Of a stretch of 64,000 nt of DNA, positions 1 to 11,149 are shown piece by piece. The stretch covers positions 12,976,001 through 13,040,000 of the forward strand of contig JASDFA010000006.1 of the NCBI GenBank assembly GCA_035772735.1, read 5' to 3'. The first letter of the stretch is position 1; the number at the start of each line of letters is the position of its first letter. Made by a program: the position numbers and the translations under genes. The DNA comes from Datura wrightii (Eukaryota; Streptophyta; Magnoliopsida; Solanales; Solanaceae). The notes below the pieces were generated by a model. That model was not told where the DNA came from and ran no database searches. It was given only the letters and a program-made list of their open reading frames with translations.

Positions 1-656
1 ATAATAATTTGTAAAAATAGTAAAAGACAATTTTGTCTACTGTAATATCTTTTAATGAAGGGCAAAATGTTCAATCAACATTTCTAAAAACCTTCACACT
101 TTTAATATAGTATAAATATATATTGGCAACAATTGTAATTAAGTTTATAGAAGAACGAAGTCATTCAAATTTCATATTCGTATAAGAAGATTTGAAAGAA
201 ACTCTAACATCATATCATAATTATAGATATTCTAGATTTTGTTTTAGATATTGTCTTCTCAAATTCCACCGGCTTCAAACTAAAATAATACTAAATTCAA
301 GTAATAAATGAGGGGATCAAGAGAAAAAATAATAAAATATAATTAATTTGGAATGTTTATTTACAATTCTACACAAAAATATTATAGAATTGGTGTTTGA
401 TTAAAGGGCAAAAACGTCATTTAACTTATGATGGTTATTCTGGTCTTTTAATTTTATACTTTGGGTTTTTTATATATATATTTACATTTATTAAAAGTTA
501 AATTTATTTTTTTATACAAAATTATTAATAGGAGCAGTGTTTAAGTAAAGAGTAAAATGATCGTTTATTATTTAATGGACATTTTGGTAATTCAACTTTT
601 CAACTAAGGGGCTTCTCACTTATATAGTAATATGATATTCACACACACACACACAC
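1..656. other. AT-rich intergenic DNA with repeat fragments
   Basis: No gene is supported here. Two segments, about 1-120 and 541-640, resemble each other and segments near 23,860-23,950 and 28,620-28,740. The shared pattern is a stretch reading like 'ttggtaattcaacttttcaa' followed by a 'cttcacacttttaatatagt' type end. This looks like an old dispersed repeat family, not a gene. A short CA microsatellite (about 639-656) borders the solo LTR that follows. Confidence 0.5.
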
Positions 657-815
657 TGTTACACCCAAATTCTCGACATGTAGATGGTCACTCGCATGTT
701 GGTAAGAGTTTTTGAATGTCATACATTCTAGGAAAAGGCTCGGAAAAAGACCGGATAAGTGACACGTCGAACCATCACAAGAAAAGGCTGGCAGACCCCC
801 TCCGCGTTGGCCAGA

Positions 816-930
816 GTGTCACGGAGGCTCACCTCCGCGATACACAGCGTGTCACGGAGGCTACGCTCCGCGATACACAGCGTGTCACGGAGGCTACGCT
901 CCGCGATACACAGCGTGTCACGGAGGTGAG
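816..930 (+). repeat. 33-bp tandem palindromic array in U3 of solo LTR A
   Basis: GTGTCACGGAGG recurs at 816, 849, 882 and 915, an exact 33-bp period. Each unit pairs CGGAGG with CTCCGCG, so each can fold into a short hairpin. The array lies just upstream of the TATA-like sequence at 943-950, where enhancer repeats of LTR elements usually sit. Confidence 0.85.
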
Positions 931-942
931 GTGCAGCCCCAA

Positions 943-950
943 ATATAAAA
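943..950 (+). promoter_or_regulatory. TATA-like box of solo LTR A
   Basis: ATATAAAA lies directly after the palindrome array and before a 'gcctccaaacttcggttt' segment that is also found in solo LTR E. Its position fits the U3/R core promoter. Whether it is used is unknown. Confidence 0.5.
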
Positions 951-1182
951 GCCTCCAAACTTCGGTTTTTGCTTTAATTAACTTATAATTTCCAGTAAAA
1001 CAGAGAGTAAACTAGAGAGGAGGAGGAACGAACAATCCTATCATTTCTCATCCGATTACGCCACCAAATGCGGTCCAAACTCAAATTAACTCTAGATACC
1101 GAGGTATTGAGCAGCAAGGAGCATTTCTACGAATTTAGTTTCGTGAAATTTGGCCAGCGAATCGTCGTGCTACCGAGCTAAG

Positions 1183-1380
1183 GTAAGTGGAATTGCTCCA
1201 AATTAGTGTCAATATACTCCTAGCCCTAAAGTGAGTATTTCTCCCTTCTGGACTTTCGAGAAATAGCGAGTTTTCGACCATTTTTCCGATAAGTCAAGTT
1301 TTGGCTATATATATTAAAAGTGTTATCTTCTTCCAGAATATTAGTGTATTTAGTCCTAATTGACATATATATGGATGCAG
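1183..1380 (+). other. Intron-like block in solo LTR A
   Basis: A strong donor-like site (AAG|GTAAGTGG) at 1,183 is followed 198 bp later by an acceptor-like ATGCAG|TTGGG ending at 1,380. The same pair recurs at matching places in solo LTRs B and E with 201 and 200 bp between. This suggests a conserved intron in the leader transcript of the family, which is an inference. Confidence 0.4.
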
Positions 1381-3607
1381 TTGGGAGAAATAGCGAAAAT
1401 ACTGACCAAGCTACGTCAGTTAGTCGGGAAATCAAGCGAAGGTATGTAAAGCTAGTTTCCTCGGCAAGTTAGTAGTCTCGGTATAGAAAAATAGTTCAAA
1501 GGTCAGTAGAATGTTTCAGAAGTCGTGTGTTATGTTTATTATGAATATTAGTACGATATTGGAAGCATCATGTTATGTATAGCGTGAAACTTGCTAGCAC
1601 GATATAAATTCTAATACAAAGTGTTAGGAATTGTACAACATGCCCAGTATGTGATTTAGTAAAGTATGTTAGGATATTATTGTGTTCAGTTGAAACTTAG
1701 TAAAACAATATAAGTCTTTGTAAGGTATTTCAGAAATAGGATGGTAGACTAAAATGAAGTTTAGAAAGCATGTTAGAAATAGTAAAGCATGTTACTATGG
1801 AACTCAATTGTACAACATGATTCCCAGCAGAAAAACTATATCCTGTTCAACATTAGACTCAGCACAGTATGACAGAAAATTATATATATATATATACCAT
1901 TATCAGTCTCAGCATGTATTAAATACATACATATCACTATCACTAGTTCAGCATATAGTATGTATAGATACATTATCATCACTAGCTTCAGCATGTGGTA
2001 TACGCAGTTAGTATTACTAGTTGAGACCATTGTATTGCCTTGGGGTTGGATTACCTAGCATTCATGACCGCCCCAGGGTTAATAGCTATATCGAATCGTC
2101 CGCCAGAGGGCGAGGATGCATCACTCTACGGAGTGGCATGCCGTCCCACAGGGGACGAAGATGGGATGCCGGTTTTCCCATATTGTGTCTTGGTCGGCCT
2201 TTATACACCCCCGTCGAGTGGGTACGCCCGGGGTGTTGATTCAGGAGTCCTCCGGACTCAGGTACTGTTATAGTTAGGGGCTCAGTGAGCCCAAGTACAT
2301 ACCCAGGGGATTGGTAGGATGCTTATAGTTAATATATGAGATGGGACGACTGGGTAGGGGTATAGATTGCGTGCTGATTGTACCTCCCGGCTTATGGGGG
2401 CCGGGTAAGGTTTGTGTGTGCTATGCGATGCTATGTTATGTTGTGTTATGCTATGCCATGTTACGCTAGATACGAGTAGATCGACAGTAAAGGGATACAT
2501 TTCTAGGTATGACTCCTACTCCTTCCAGCATAGTTGAGGATAGGCTTAACTTTATATTTTCAGTCAGATTAGTCTGTTTTCCTTCTATCTCAGTTCCATC
2601 AGTTGTATTCTTGTTTTCAGATAGTTTCAGTTGTTGCTTTACATAATCCGTACCAGCGGTACTGACGCCCGTTGGGGGCGCTGCATTACTTGCCTACAGG
2701 TACTCATAGACGAGGAGCCGATACCTCGTGATTCCAGCCAGCTCACAGAGTCATCAGCTCCAGTCATCCGGAGCTAGATAGCTAGAGGTTAATCCCTTTT
2801 CTTTTGTTATACAGTATGGGTAGGCCGGAGCCTTGTCCCGACCATCTTATCAGTATTCTTAGAGGCTTGCAGTCTGTATATATTTCCCTGTGGTTAATTG
2901 TGCCAGTTGTGTGGGGCCATGCGTATGTGTAGTTCTTTATGTTGGCCGTGTGAGGCCTTATCCAGTCAATAGTGGTGACCTTGCCAGTCACGTAGTTGTT
3001 CAGCATTTGTTATATTGATTTAGAGTTAACTAGACAGCATGGTGGCCTTGTCGGCCCGCATAGGTTCCCCTATATGAATGTGATTCTGGTTAGCTGATGT
3101 TATAGTACAGGTGGCTATAGGCCTAGTCGGCCGGAGACTGTATTTACAGCCGTTATATAGCCTGTTGTTTCCGTGAATCAGAGTTAGAGTCAGCCAGGCA
3201 CCAGATGTGCTCAGGCTCAATAGTCTAGCAGTTCAGATCCTAATAGGGCACTAGGTGCCATTCATACCCCCTAAGGCGGGGCGTGAGACACACGCACACA
3301 CACACACACACTTCATTTTACATATTTTTATTCTTTATAGAGGAAATGAAATATTGCAGTAGCAAATATTTAAATTTTTAAATATTATAATAAAGAATAA
3401 AAATAAGTGGAATAGTAAATTTTGAAATATTTAATTTTTTACAATAAATAGAGTGAGTAGTAATTGATACATTTATTTTTATATAATAACGAGTAAATAG
3501 AAATGTGAGGAAAATTATCAAAAAAATGAGCAAAATGATAAATAGAATCCTTGCCCAAACAGAGGTGTCACATCACTTTTCTAATGCTTAACTTTAGATT
3601 TTATATT

Positions 3608-3718
<111 letters not shown>

Positions 3719-3966
3719 GATGTGTTATATTAAAAAAATAATTTAAAGTTATTCTTTTAACTCTCTTAATTATATTTTTTTCTTAATTATGTTAAATATG
3801 TTATATTTAACGCTCTCTATACATTGTGATAACATTAAATGACAACAACAATTAAATAAATAAAATAATAAAATAATTTTTTAAATTTTTTTTAGAAAAA
3901 CTACAAAAAAAAAAAATGGGAATGGAGACTTTAAAGGCATGCCACATCAGTATGCCTCTAAGTCTC

Positions 3967-3969
<3 letters not shown>

Positions 3970-4024
<55 letters not shown>
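3970..4024. repeat. (AT)n microsatellite
   Basis: A pure AT dinucleotide run that directly abuts the left arm of the inverted-repeat element at 4,019. Confidence 0.95.
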
Positions 4025-4028
<4 letters not shown>

Positions 4029-4656
4029 CATGAAATACCAATGACCTTTATTGCTAAATGAAAATGTAATCGATTTATATTAATATTATTTCCATATCGA
4101 GTATATAAGAGTTGCGGTATGATGGACAAGACCCTCCATCCTTAACTAGAGACTTCAAATTTAAATATCGAGTATGAAAATTTTTTACTAAAAAATGCTT
4201 CTTTCTTAAATACATCTTACATCGCGATATAAATTTAAATTAATCAGAATCACAATTTTTATATGCGTGCTTTATAAGCATAAGACAGAATTAAATATAT
4301 TTCCTAAACACACACAATGATACCAAAGTAGCTAGGAGTATCATATTTTCTTCCACTTGCAACTAGCTTAATTAATTTACTTTATGCCCCTTTTTCCCCC
4401 TTCTGTTTTCTTCTCATAGCAAATTATTATCATTATAACTAAAATTTTAACATCTAAACTATCATTACACATTTCCTAATGTCTTAAGCTAATCATTGAA
4501 GATCATTCAATTAAAATAAGGGGAAAGTAACTTATTAAGATCTTTATCAATCCTTTTCTTTTTCCTTTATATACTCGATATGGAAATAATATTAATATAA
4601 ATCGATTACATTTTCATTTAGCAATAAAGGTCATTGGTATTTCATGAATTATATAT
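4019..4656. mobile_element. Element with 90-bp perfect inverted repeats
   Basis: Positions 4,019-4,108 are the exact reverse complement of 4,567-4,656, compared base by base, with 458 bp between. The outer ends read 'tatataattcatgaaatacc' and its complement. The arms carry no mismatch, so the structure is recent or maintained. It could be a MITE or foldback element inserted in the AT microsatellite (which hides any target duplication), or a local inverted duplication. The enclosed part includes a SINE-like piece at about 4,110-4,290. No ORF is present. Confidence 0.85.
4110..4290 (+). mobile_element. SINE-like fragment inside the inverted repeat
   Basis: The stretch 'ggacaagaccctccatcctt' followed by 'aactagagacttcaaattta' resembles the degenerate A- and B-box head of Solanaceae tRNA-derived SINEs as I remember them, followed by the 'gagtatgaaaa' body. 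It is strongly decayed. Family assignment is from memory and unverified. Confidence 0.45.
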
Positions 4657-4964
4657 CATTCATTGTTATTTTACAATTATACATGTGTTAGCTAACCAGT
4701 GATTATGTGATCGGCTCAAAATTTGTACGATGTTAAGAATTTATATCTCATGAAATCACATATATTTAAATTGATAACAATCTACGAAAAAAAATAATAA
4801 TATGTGAGTCTTGCTGAAATCAAAGGCGGATGCACGTTGAACAAAGAGATATTATAATGTCATGCGATATCACCTCGTAGAGAAATTTAACTAAATATTA
4901 TATATTAATATTATGCAAAAGTTATAATAAATAAAAAAAAAAAATAACACCACTTAACAAAAAG

Positions 4965-5100
4965 TGCTTCTTGAGCCAGTTGGTTAAGTGTCTAATTTTG
5001 CTCATAGAGGTTGGTGGAGGTTCAAACCTTAACTTGAAAATTTTGCGCATGGCATTAGCTAAAATGACTTGTCGATATATATTAAGATCATATTATGAAT
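4965..5100 (+). mobile_element. tRNA-derived SINE-like head
   Basis: 'gagccagttggttaagtg' resembles a Pol III A box and 'ggttcaaacct', about 40 bp further on, fits the B-box consensus. The copy is not a functional tRNA, because no acceptor stem or cloverleaf can be formed. It is best read as the head of a SINE or a tRNA-related relic. The 3' boundary is unclear. Confidence 0.4.
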
Positions 5101-6553
5101 CTTTACAATATGTATTTATATTTACATGAATCGGAAAATGTTTAATAACATAATTAATTAACTATTTAAAATTTTATATTTTTAGGAAGAATTTGATTCT
5201 CCACCCTATTTTTTCTTTCTCGGTCTACCTCCATTTTAAAAAAAAAGAATTAAACTAAAATACATTTATGTGAACCTTTTTGTATAATTATAGCTTCTAA
5301 AGACATCATTTAAAGTTTAAACAAGTGATCAATTAAATATTATCCTTCTCCTCTCTTTTTGTTATTTTTTTCTAAAATCCTCCATTGAAAATAGCTATAA
5401 TTAGGTCGAATTCATTCATAAAGAGAGTTAATCTGTGGTCGATCATTAATTTGTCTTCCTTCTAAATCGTAACCCTCAACGTATAAATATATCACTATGA
5501 GTGTTGAAAAATATATATTTTATCCAATTCACTATAATATAACAGTTAGAATTAGCTATCCAAAAGAGAAAACACTTTGCATTTTCTAAAGATCATATCT
5601 TTGAACAAAGAAAATTCATCCATCTCGTAAAAACTTCTGATAATGGATGACACAAGTCTTAATTGTTGAAATCGCTTCCAGTAATTCTCCTAACTAGTAT
5701 TTCAATCAAATACTACACCCTCTCTCATTCTTATCTTGGGACATTTTTTTTTTTTTTTGTATTAATTATTCTTAAGAGTTGAAGCTAAGTGGGAATACAA
5801 CTAAGCAAAGAATCAAAACACATGGGTCACGCGTGGGTTTGTGGGTTCTTCTATAATAAGCTTTGTATTGCTTGCATATATGTCATTCTTCTCCACATCA
5901 CCCCACTTAGCTAATTCCTCTTTTCTTTTTTTCCTCTCTTCCAATCCAAAGGAATATAAAAGTACACTTCAATTTACTCCTATATCATAAATAAAGAATC
6001 ATGCTCTTCCTTTTGTTTAAAAAAAAAAAAAAAATTTAATTTCTTTCTATGGCTTAATTATGATCTTTTTTAAAGCTAGAACAAAAAAAAACTTTCTTTT
6101 CTCATATAAGTAAGTTGTGAAGTCGTATATCAATTATTTTAAAGAAAGACGAGATAGAATTTTCTTTTAAATTTTAAGCTATAAACTCATGATCAAACGA
6201 CTATTAAATGACATGTCGGCAGGGTACGTATCGAATTCTTCGAAAATAATTAATTTTTAAAAGAATCTAATATGAGTGCGAAAATGTTTTTACACGGAAC
6301 CATCATTAATTTTTGGGTAGTGCCTCCTTTCTTTAGGTTTTATAACCTTTCACATGGGGAGTTCATCATAATCAAAGCTGTTAGGCATATAAAGCTTTGG
6401 AAGTTAATTAAAAACAAATTAAACAACTTTTTATTTAATGATTATTTGATCTTGCTCTATATATCATTTCTCTGCAATCAATAAGTTTAATCCTTTTTGG
6501 GAAGAGGGAGTTAGCAGGAACTGAATTAATGAGAAATGAAGAATCATATATTA
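5101..6553. other. AT-rich intergenic DNA, no gene seen
   Basis: Only homopolymer runs, such as a T run near 5,745 and an A run near 6,020, and short chance ORFs are present. The ORF at 6,272-6,484 has no recognisable domain and is not called. Confidence 0.6.
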
Positions 6554-7350
6554 TAAACTCTTTTCTTTCAGCGAACAGTCCATCAAATTAAATTAAATTA
6601 CATATTTTTAAATATATTATTGTGCCATGTACTTATGTTCAATTATTTTTTTTTGTGTGTGCTGTTGCTCGTGCCTAAATGGAGAATGATCACCTTTACG
6701 AAGATTTTCATTTCATTCTTTTTCATCAATGATGTCTCATCATATAATGACCATTTATATATGGTAAACTCTTTCCTTTTTTTGTGTACAACCTATTTAT
6801 ATATACATTGTACGACATGTATATATGTTTTTTTTATATTTTTTGCTGGTGCCTCAATAAAAATGATCACCTTCAAGAAAATCTTCTTTCCATTTGTTTT
6901 TCTATCATCAACGGTGTCTTATTGTATGATCATTTATAAATGTTAAACTCTTTTCTTTCTACAAACAACTCATCAAAATAGGATTACATATTTTTAGAAT
7001 ATATTGCTACTTATGTTAAATTCTTTAATTTTTATTTGTGTGTTTTTGCCTTGTGTCTGGATAGAAAATGATCACCTTTGATAAAAGATTCTCATGTCAT
7101 TCTTTTTCATGAATGGTGTCTCATCATATGATGATCATTTATGTATGATAAACTCTTTCCTTTTTTTGTGGCAACCCATCAAATTGAATCGAAGTGTTTT
7201 TCAAATACATTGATACACCATGTACATATATTTATATTTTTAGTTAATGTTTTTGCTCGTGCCCGAATAGAAATGATCACCTTCAGGAAGATCTTCCTTC
7301 CATTTAATTTTTATCATTAATGGTGTCTCATCGTACCATCATTTGGAAAA
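6554..7350 (+). repeat. Four diverged tandem repeats of about 200 bp
   Basis: Units begin with 'taaactctttYctttY' at 6,554, 6,775, 6,944 and 7,149, giving spacings of 221, 169 and 205 bp. Each contains 'aaatgatcacctt', then 'atttcattctttttcat' or a variant, then 'ggtgtctcatcatatga'. The last unit fades out near 7,350. The ORF at 6,620-6,946 only reads through this array. The copies differ a lot, so the array is old. It matches no family I know. Confidence 0.75.
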
Positions 7351-7571
7351 AACAATTCCTGAATATCTGGCTAATGCGCCATGACAACGTTGCCCCATAT
7401 TTACTTTAATTTTTACCTTAGTGTTAAAGGACATTCATTACCAAATAAGGAAGCATTCCACTAGGACACTTGTTGAACATATATAGTTTCGAGTCAATAA
7501 TTATCATAAGCAACGAATAATTAGTTACATTAAAGGACCAAATCATGGGCTAATTTTAAATTTTAAATTAA

Positions 7572-7890
7572 GGGGGGTGTCCGCTAAAAAAAATTTATTT
7601 TCTTAGGAAGATAAATTTCTTATAAATAAGAAAAATAACTTTCTTAATAAAAATAGAAAAAATAAGTCATATTGTCTCATCTCCCCTCTCACCCCACTCG
7701 CCCATGCACAATACCCATCACCCTACTTCACCTCATCTTCATCTCATAGTTTTTTCTTTTATATATATATATATATAAAATATTCTTTATTTGCATACAC
7801 AAAATAAGAAAGAAATAACTTCTTTTCCTAGTAAATGTCTTCTTGAAAAATATTTTTTATAGAGAATATTTTTTTCATACCGAACAAACC
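7572..7890. mobile_element. Probable MITE (GGGG-tipped, ATTAA flanks)
   Basis: The left end 'ggggggtgtccgct' and right end 'cataccgaacaaacc' are roughly inverted complements, a GGTGTTTGG-type tip, with AAAAATATTT-type subterminal sequence on both sides. ATTAA flanks both ends (7,567-7,571 and 7,891-7,895) and would fit a target duplication. No coding capacity. The superfamily is uncertain: PIF/Harbinger would duplicate only TAA. A related but damaged fragment may lie near 33,312. Confidence 0.45.
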
Positions 7891-7895
7891 ATTAA

Positions 7896-10671
7896 TTAAT
7901 CTCTGGCTAGCTAGTCCATCGAGTAGCAACAAGACAAGTTGCATAAGAAAAACATCATGATTATCTCTCAGTTGTAGATTAAAACAACTTTTTATCACCA
8001 ATTTCATCATGATTTTAACAAACATTATTAGGTAAATGATGAGATCGATGGCATTAACAAATTAAGATAACATATATTTATAACGTAAGTAAAAGTAGGT
8101 AGGTGGTGATATTATTGTCATAATAAAAAAAAGTTGTGTTTGTGCAGTAGTACTATATATTTCTCATAGATTTTCATGACAAGGTTGACGCAAACTAGTC
8201 ATGATAAAGATAAACTTAAAACAAGGTGTGGATGGGAACATGACAAAGGGAGCTATAGCTAGGCAAATTAATATGCACTTTAATTAAAAGATTTTGCTCT
8301 TTGTCTATTCTTTATCATTTGATTGGATACTTTCAACTTTTCTTCATAGACTTGATATCCCTTCAATTATAAGGCGTTACGATAATATTTGAGAGGAATA
8401 CAGAAAAATTCGTTAGGATTTGAAGTAGGATCGAAGATCTATTGATGATATAGTTTTTAAAAAATTATTTTATTTTATTTAAATTTATTTACTTCAAAAC
8501 GAGTAAAATATTAAAAATATATAAAAAAAGAGTTAGGACAAAATAAAAAAAAATGAATGTCATAACGAAATAAGTCTTCCTTCAATAGCACTAAAAGCAA
8601 TTCTTTTTATTTTTAATTATTAGGAAGTTGGTGGTTATTCTTATCTAAAAGTATTTTAACCAATTGTCACCTTACTTTGTACTGGGGGATACAGTTCAGT
8701 GATATTCAATGGATTTATGAGTCTGGATGACTTTTATCAAGGGAAGTCGGGGGAGCTTTAAATATGAATAGAATGAAGTATCCCTCTTTTCGAAAGAAGC
8801 ATATCAAAAACTCGTTTTATATTAATAGAAATTTGTATAGGAGTTACTCTTTTGTTGTTCCTAGAGGATCTCTATTGGTAATAGAGATTAAACATCTTTT
8901 GATGCCTATTTTGTGGGCATACCAGAAATCCTACTTGTTTCATAGTATGGAACTAGTTCCATATTAAGTAGGTACAGGGAGGCCTTCCTCAGTTTTGTAC
9001 ATGTTATTCTTAATAAAAAGATAAATTTGCCACAAGAAAAAATGTAAGCGAACCAACTTAACTAGCCATCTTGAATCTTTAAATAGACAGAGAGATGTTT
9101 TTTCTGCGGTGCAACAACGTAGAAATATGTCCCTTTTTTATGTGTTTCCAGAACATTTGGTTATATTTTGTTATTTTACAATTCTTAGATGTTTTCGTTT
9201 AGAGTCCTGTACAATGACTTTCGAATTTTGGAGAATGTGATAGATAGTTTCACTGAAATTTTCCTCAACTTCAGATCCGATCCGCTATTTATTTCATGTC
9301 TATGTTATTGTGTGAGAATGAATGCATTGAATGAATGAGTTAGTTGGGAAATGATGATTCGCCCACCGGAGTTTAGTATGGATGTCAGTCACGTCCGATT
9401 GAATCGTGACATTTGCTTAAAGACTATTTTATCTACTGAGTGTAGTTAACTTTTAATGTACATTTCTCAATACCTTCATTATAAAAAATAAAAAAAACAC
9501 CAATTCCGTAAAAAATTGTTCATAAAACTATTATTAAAATATTAAGAGTGAGTCTAATTAATTGCCAAGCGGCATTTAATAGTTTTAATAGGCACCAATT
9601 AAGGTGCACAATGGAGATATTAGTGAAAAAGGATAATATTAGGCCAGATTATTCAACGGAAGGCAAAAGTAATTATTTCGCAAACTACAAAAATACTTTT
9701 AAACCCTTTTTATATATTTTATCTTTTAAAAATAATTCTGTTAGATTTATTGGAAAATAAGAGAAATGTGTATTTATTAACCGTGAGGCAAGGTTGACTC
9801 AAATTATAAACGAAAGACAAAGTTAGACCTTTTAGCAAACTATATGCACAATTTTTAACTTGATTAAAAATATGAATATTAAATCTTACCTAATTCAAAT
9901 TAAAAAACTAACTTAAGAATTGAGGATTACTCAAGTTATAAATAGATCAATCAAATTTCCTATTTCTTAACCGACGAGAAAAACTCAATATAACCTTTTC
10001 CGTTTAAATTAATATTGTTTCCCTATTCTGGATCATTATTTTAAATGATATTTTATCATACAATCTCAATTAGATATAATAAGAAAATTCTTATTATAAT
10101 TATATAATTATAATTCTCTTCGTTCATTTTTATTTATTCATAATAATTTCTATATGCATTTTTTAAAATAAAATAATAAATACAGTACATATTTACTATA
10201 ATACTCATGACTAGTAGCATTTTAAAAAAATTTTAAAAATGATTTAAAGAACTAACAATTAATAATAAGAGTAAAATTTTATTTAAAAAATCTTTTTTTT
10301 AATATATTAAAATAAATAAATAAAAATAAAAATTTATTTTTAATATAATAAATAAGTAAAAACAAATGGAGGAAGAGATTACTAATATCATAGGTTACTA
10401 GAAATTGGGTGGAATATATAATATAATGTCGGTTTACAAGATAATAAAATTAGTGATTGAGTTTTTCATAGCTTGTTGTATAGTCACACAAATAAAGCTA
10501 AAGTTGAAGGGTAGGGCAGCTATAGTGTAATGGCTGCCTGATGAACAAGTGTTTGGTCTCCATATGATTGAAAGTGCCAATTCTATAGGAGATATAAAAC
10601 TCAACCATATCCTCAATTATTAATGGTACGCTAATAATAGTCTCTTTACCTAATTTACAATCTACACATTG
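7896..10671. other. Intergenic DNA, no gene supported
   Basis: AT-rich sequence with chance ORFs only (for example 8,764-8,967 and 9,548-9,760), without recognisable domains. The part near 8,640-9,030 is less AT-rich and ends in 'ttcttaataaaaagataaat', which might be the 3' tail of an old retroelement, but I cannot assign it. Confidence 0.5.
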
Positions 10672-10892
10672 ACAGAATGATTGTTATGTATTGTAATATA
10701 TTGTATCGTACTTTATTGTTTTAATAAATATAAAATTTGAATGGATTATATTATTTTTCGTCATTATATAATATCATATATTAACAATTTGAAGGATAAA
10801 CCTATAAGAAAAGTAGGATATAGGATAGAATTACTATAAAAGTAGGATAAATGATAAAATAAAATTATTAAATAATAAGTAAAGACATATCA

Positions 10893-11127
10893 ATCTTAGA
10901 TGAACTATTACGTATCTAATCTGTAATCACACATGCATGTAGAGCTGCTTTGTGTGTAGAAGAATTGGGAATGATCTGTCACAAATTCACAATTCAACTA
11001 ACTCCAGCAAATGCACATCGAATGCCTTATATAAGGCTACAACCGACTTGTAACAACCTTTAGCTAGATTGACCTAAATGCCCTCACTAATTTGACATAT
11101 TAACTACCATAACCAACACAATGCACA
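10893..11127 (-). repeat. 3' LTR of the old copia element
   Basis: On the minus strand the LTR starts TGTGCATTGTGTTGG at 11,127. It aligns along its length with 18,412-18,648, mostly with C/T and G/A differences. The 'ttatataagg' stretch inside could be its TATA region. Confidence 0.8.
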
Positions 11128-11149
11128 TAGCAGTTTAGAATACTCCCCC

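Larger units (their letters stand above)
657..3290 (+). mobile_element. Solo LTR A (large LTR, probably Ty3/gypsy)
   Basis: The unit opens with TGTTACACCC and closes with GGGGCGTGAGACA, the TG...CA ends of an LTR. Its 2,634 bp match solo LTRs B and E along their whole length in the same block order, and C more weakly. The blocks are: start, palindrome array, TATA region, intron-like block, a block with 'gacgaagatgggatg', a block with 'ggcgctgcattacttgcct', and the 'ccaggcaccagatgtgc' end. No gag or pol lies inside or directly beside it, so it is a single LTR left by recombination. The flanks are CACAC on the left and CACGC on the right, an imperfect 5-bp duplication inside a CA microsatellite. 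Assignment to the Del/Tekay gypsy lineage is a guess from LTR size and end sequence. Short ORFs inside are chance. Confidence 0.82.

Noticed and set aside
716..988. ORF of 90 aa with repeated RDTQRVTEA-like units
   Set aside because: It reads through the 33-bp palindromic array of solo LTR A. The opposite strand gives an equally repetitive ORF.
4965..5040. tRNA gene
   Set aside because: A- and B-box-like words are present, but no acceptor stem or cloverleaf can be drawn. Kept only as a SINE-like relic.
6620..6946. 108-aa hydrophobic ORF
   Set aside because: It lies in the about 200-bp tandem array, with a T-rich codon pattern and no domain.
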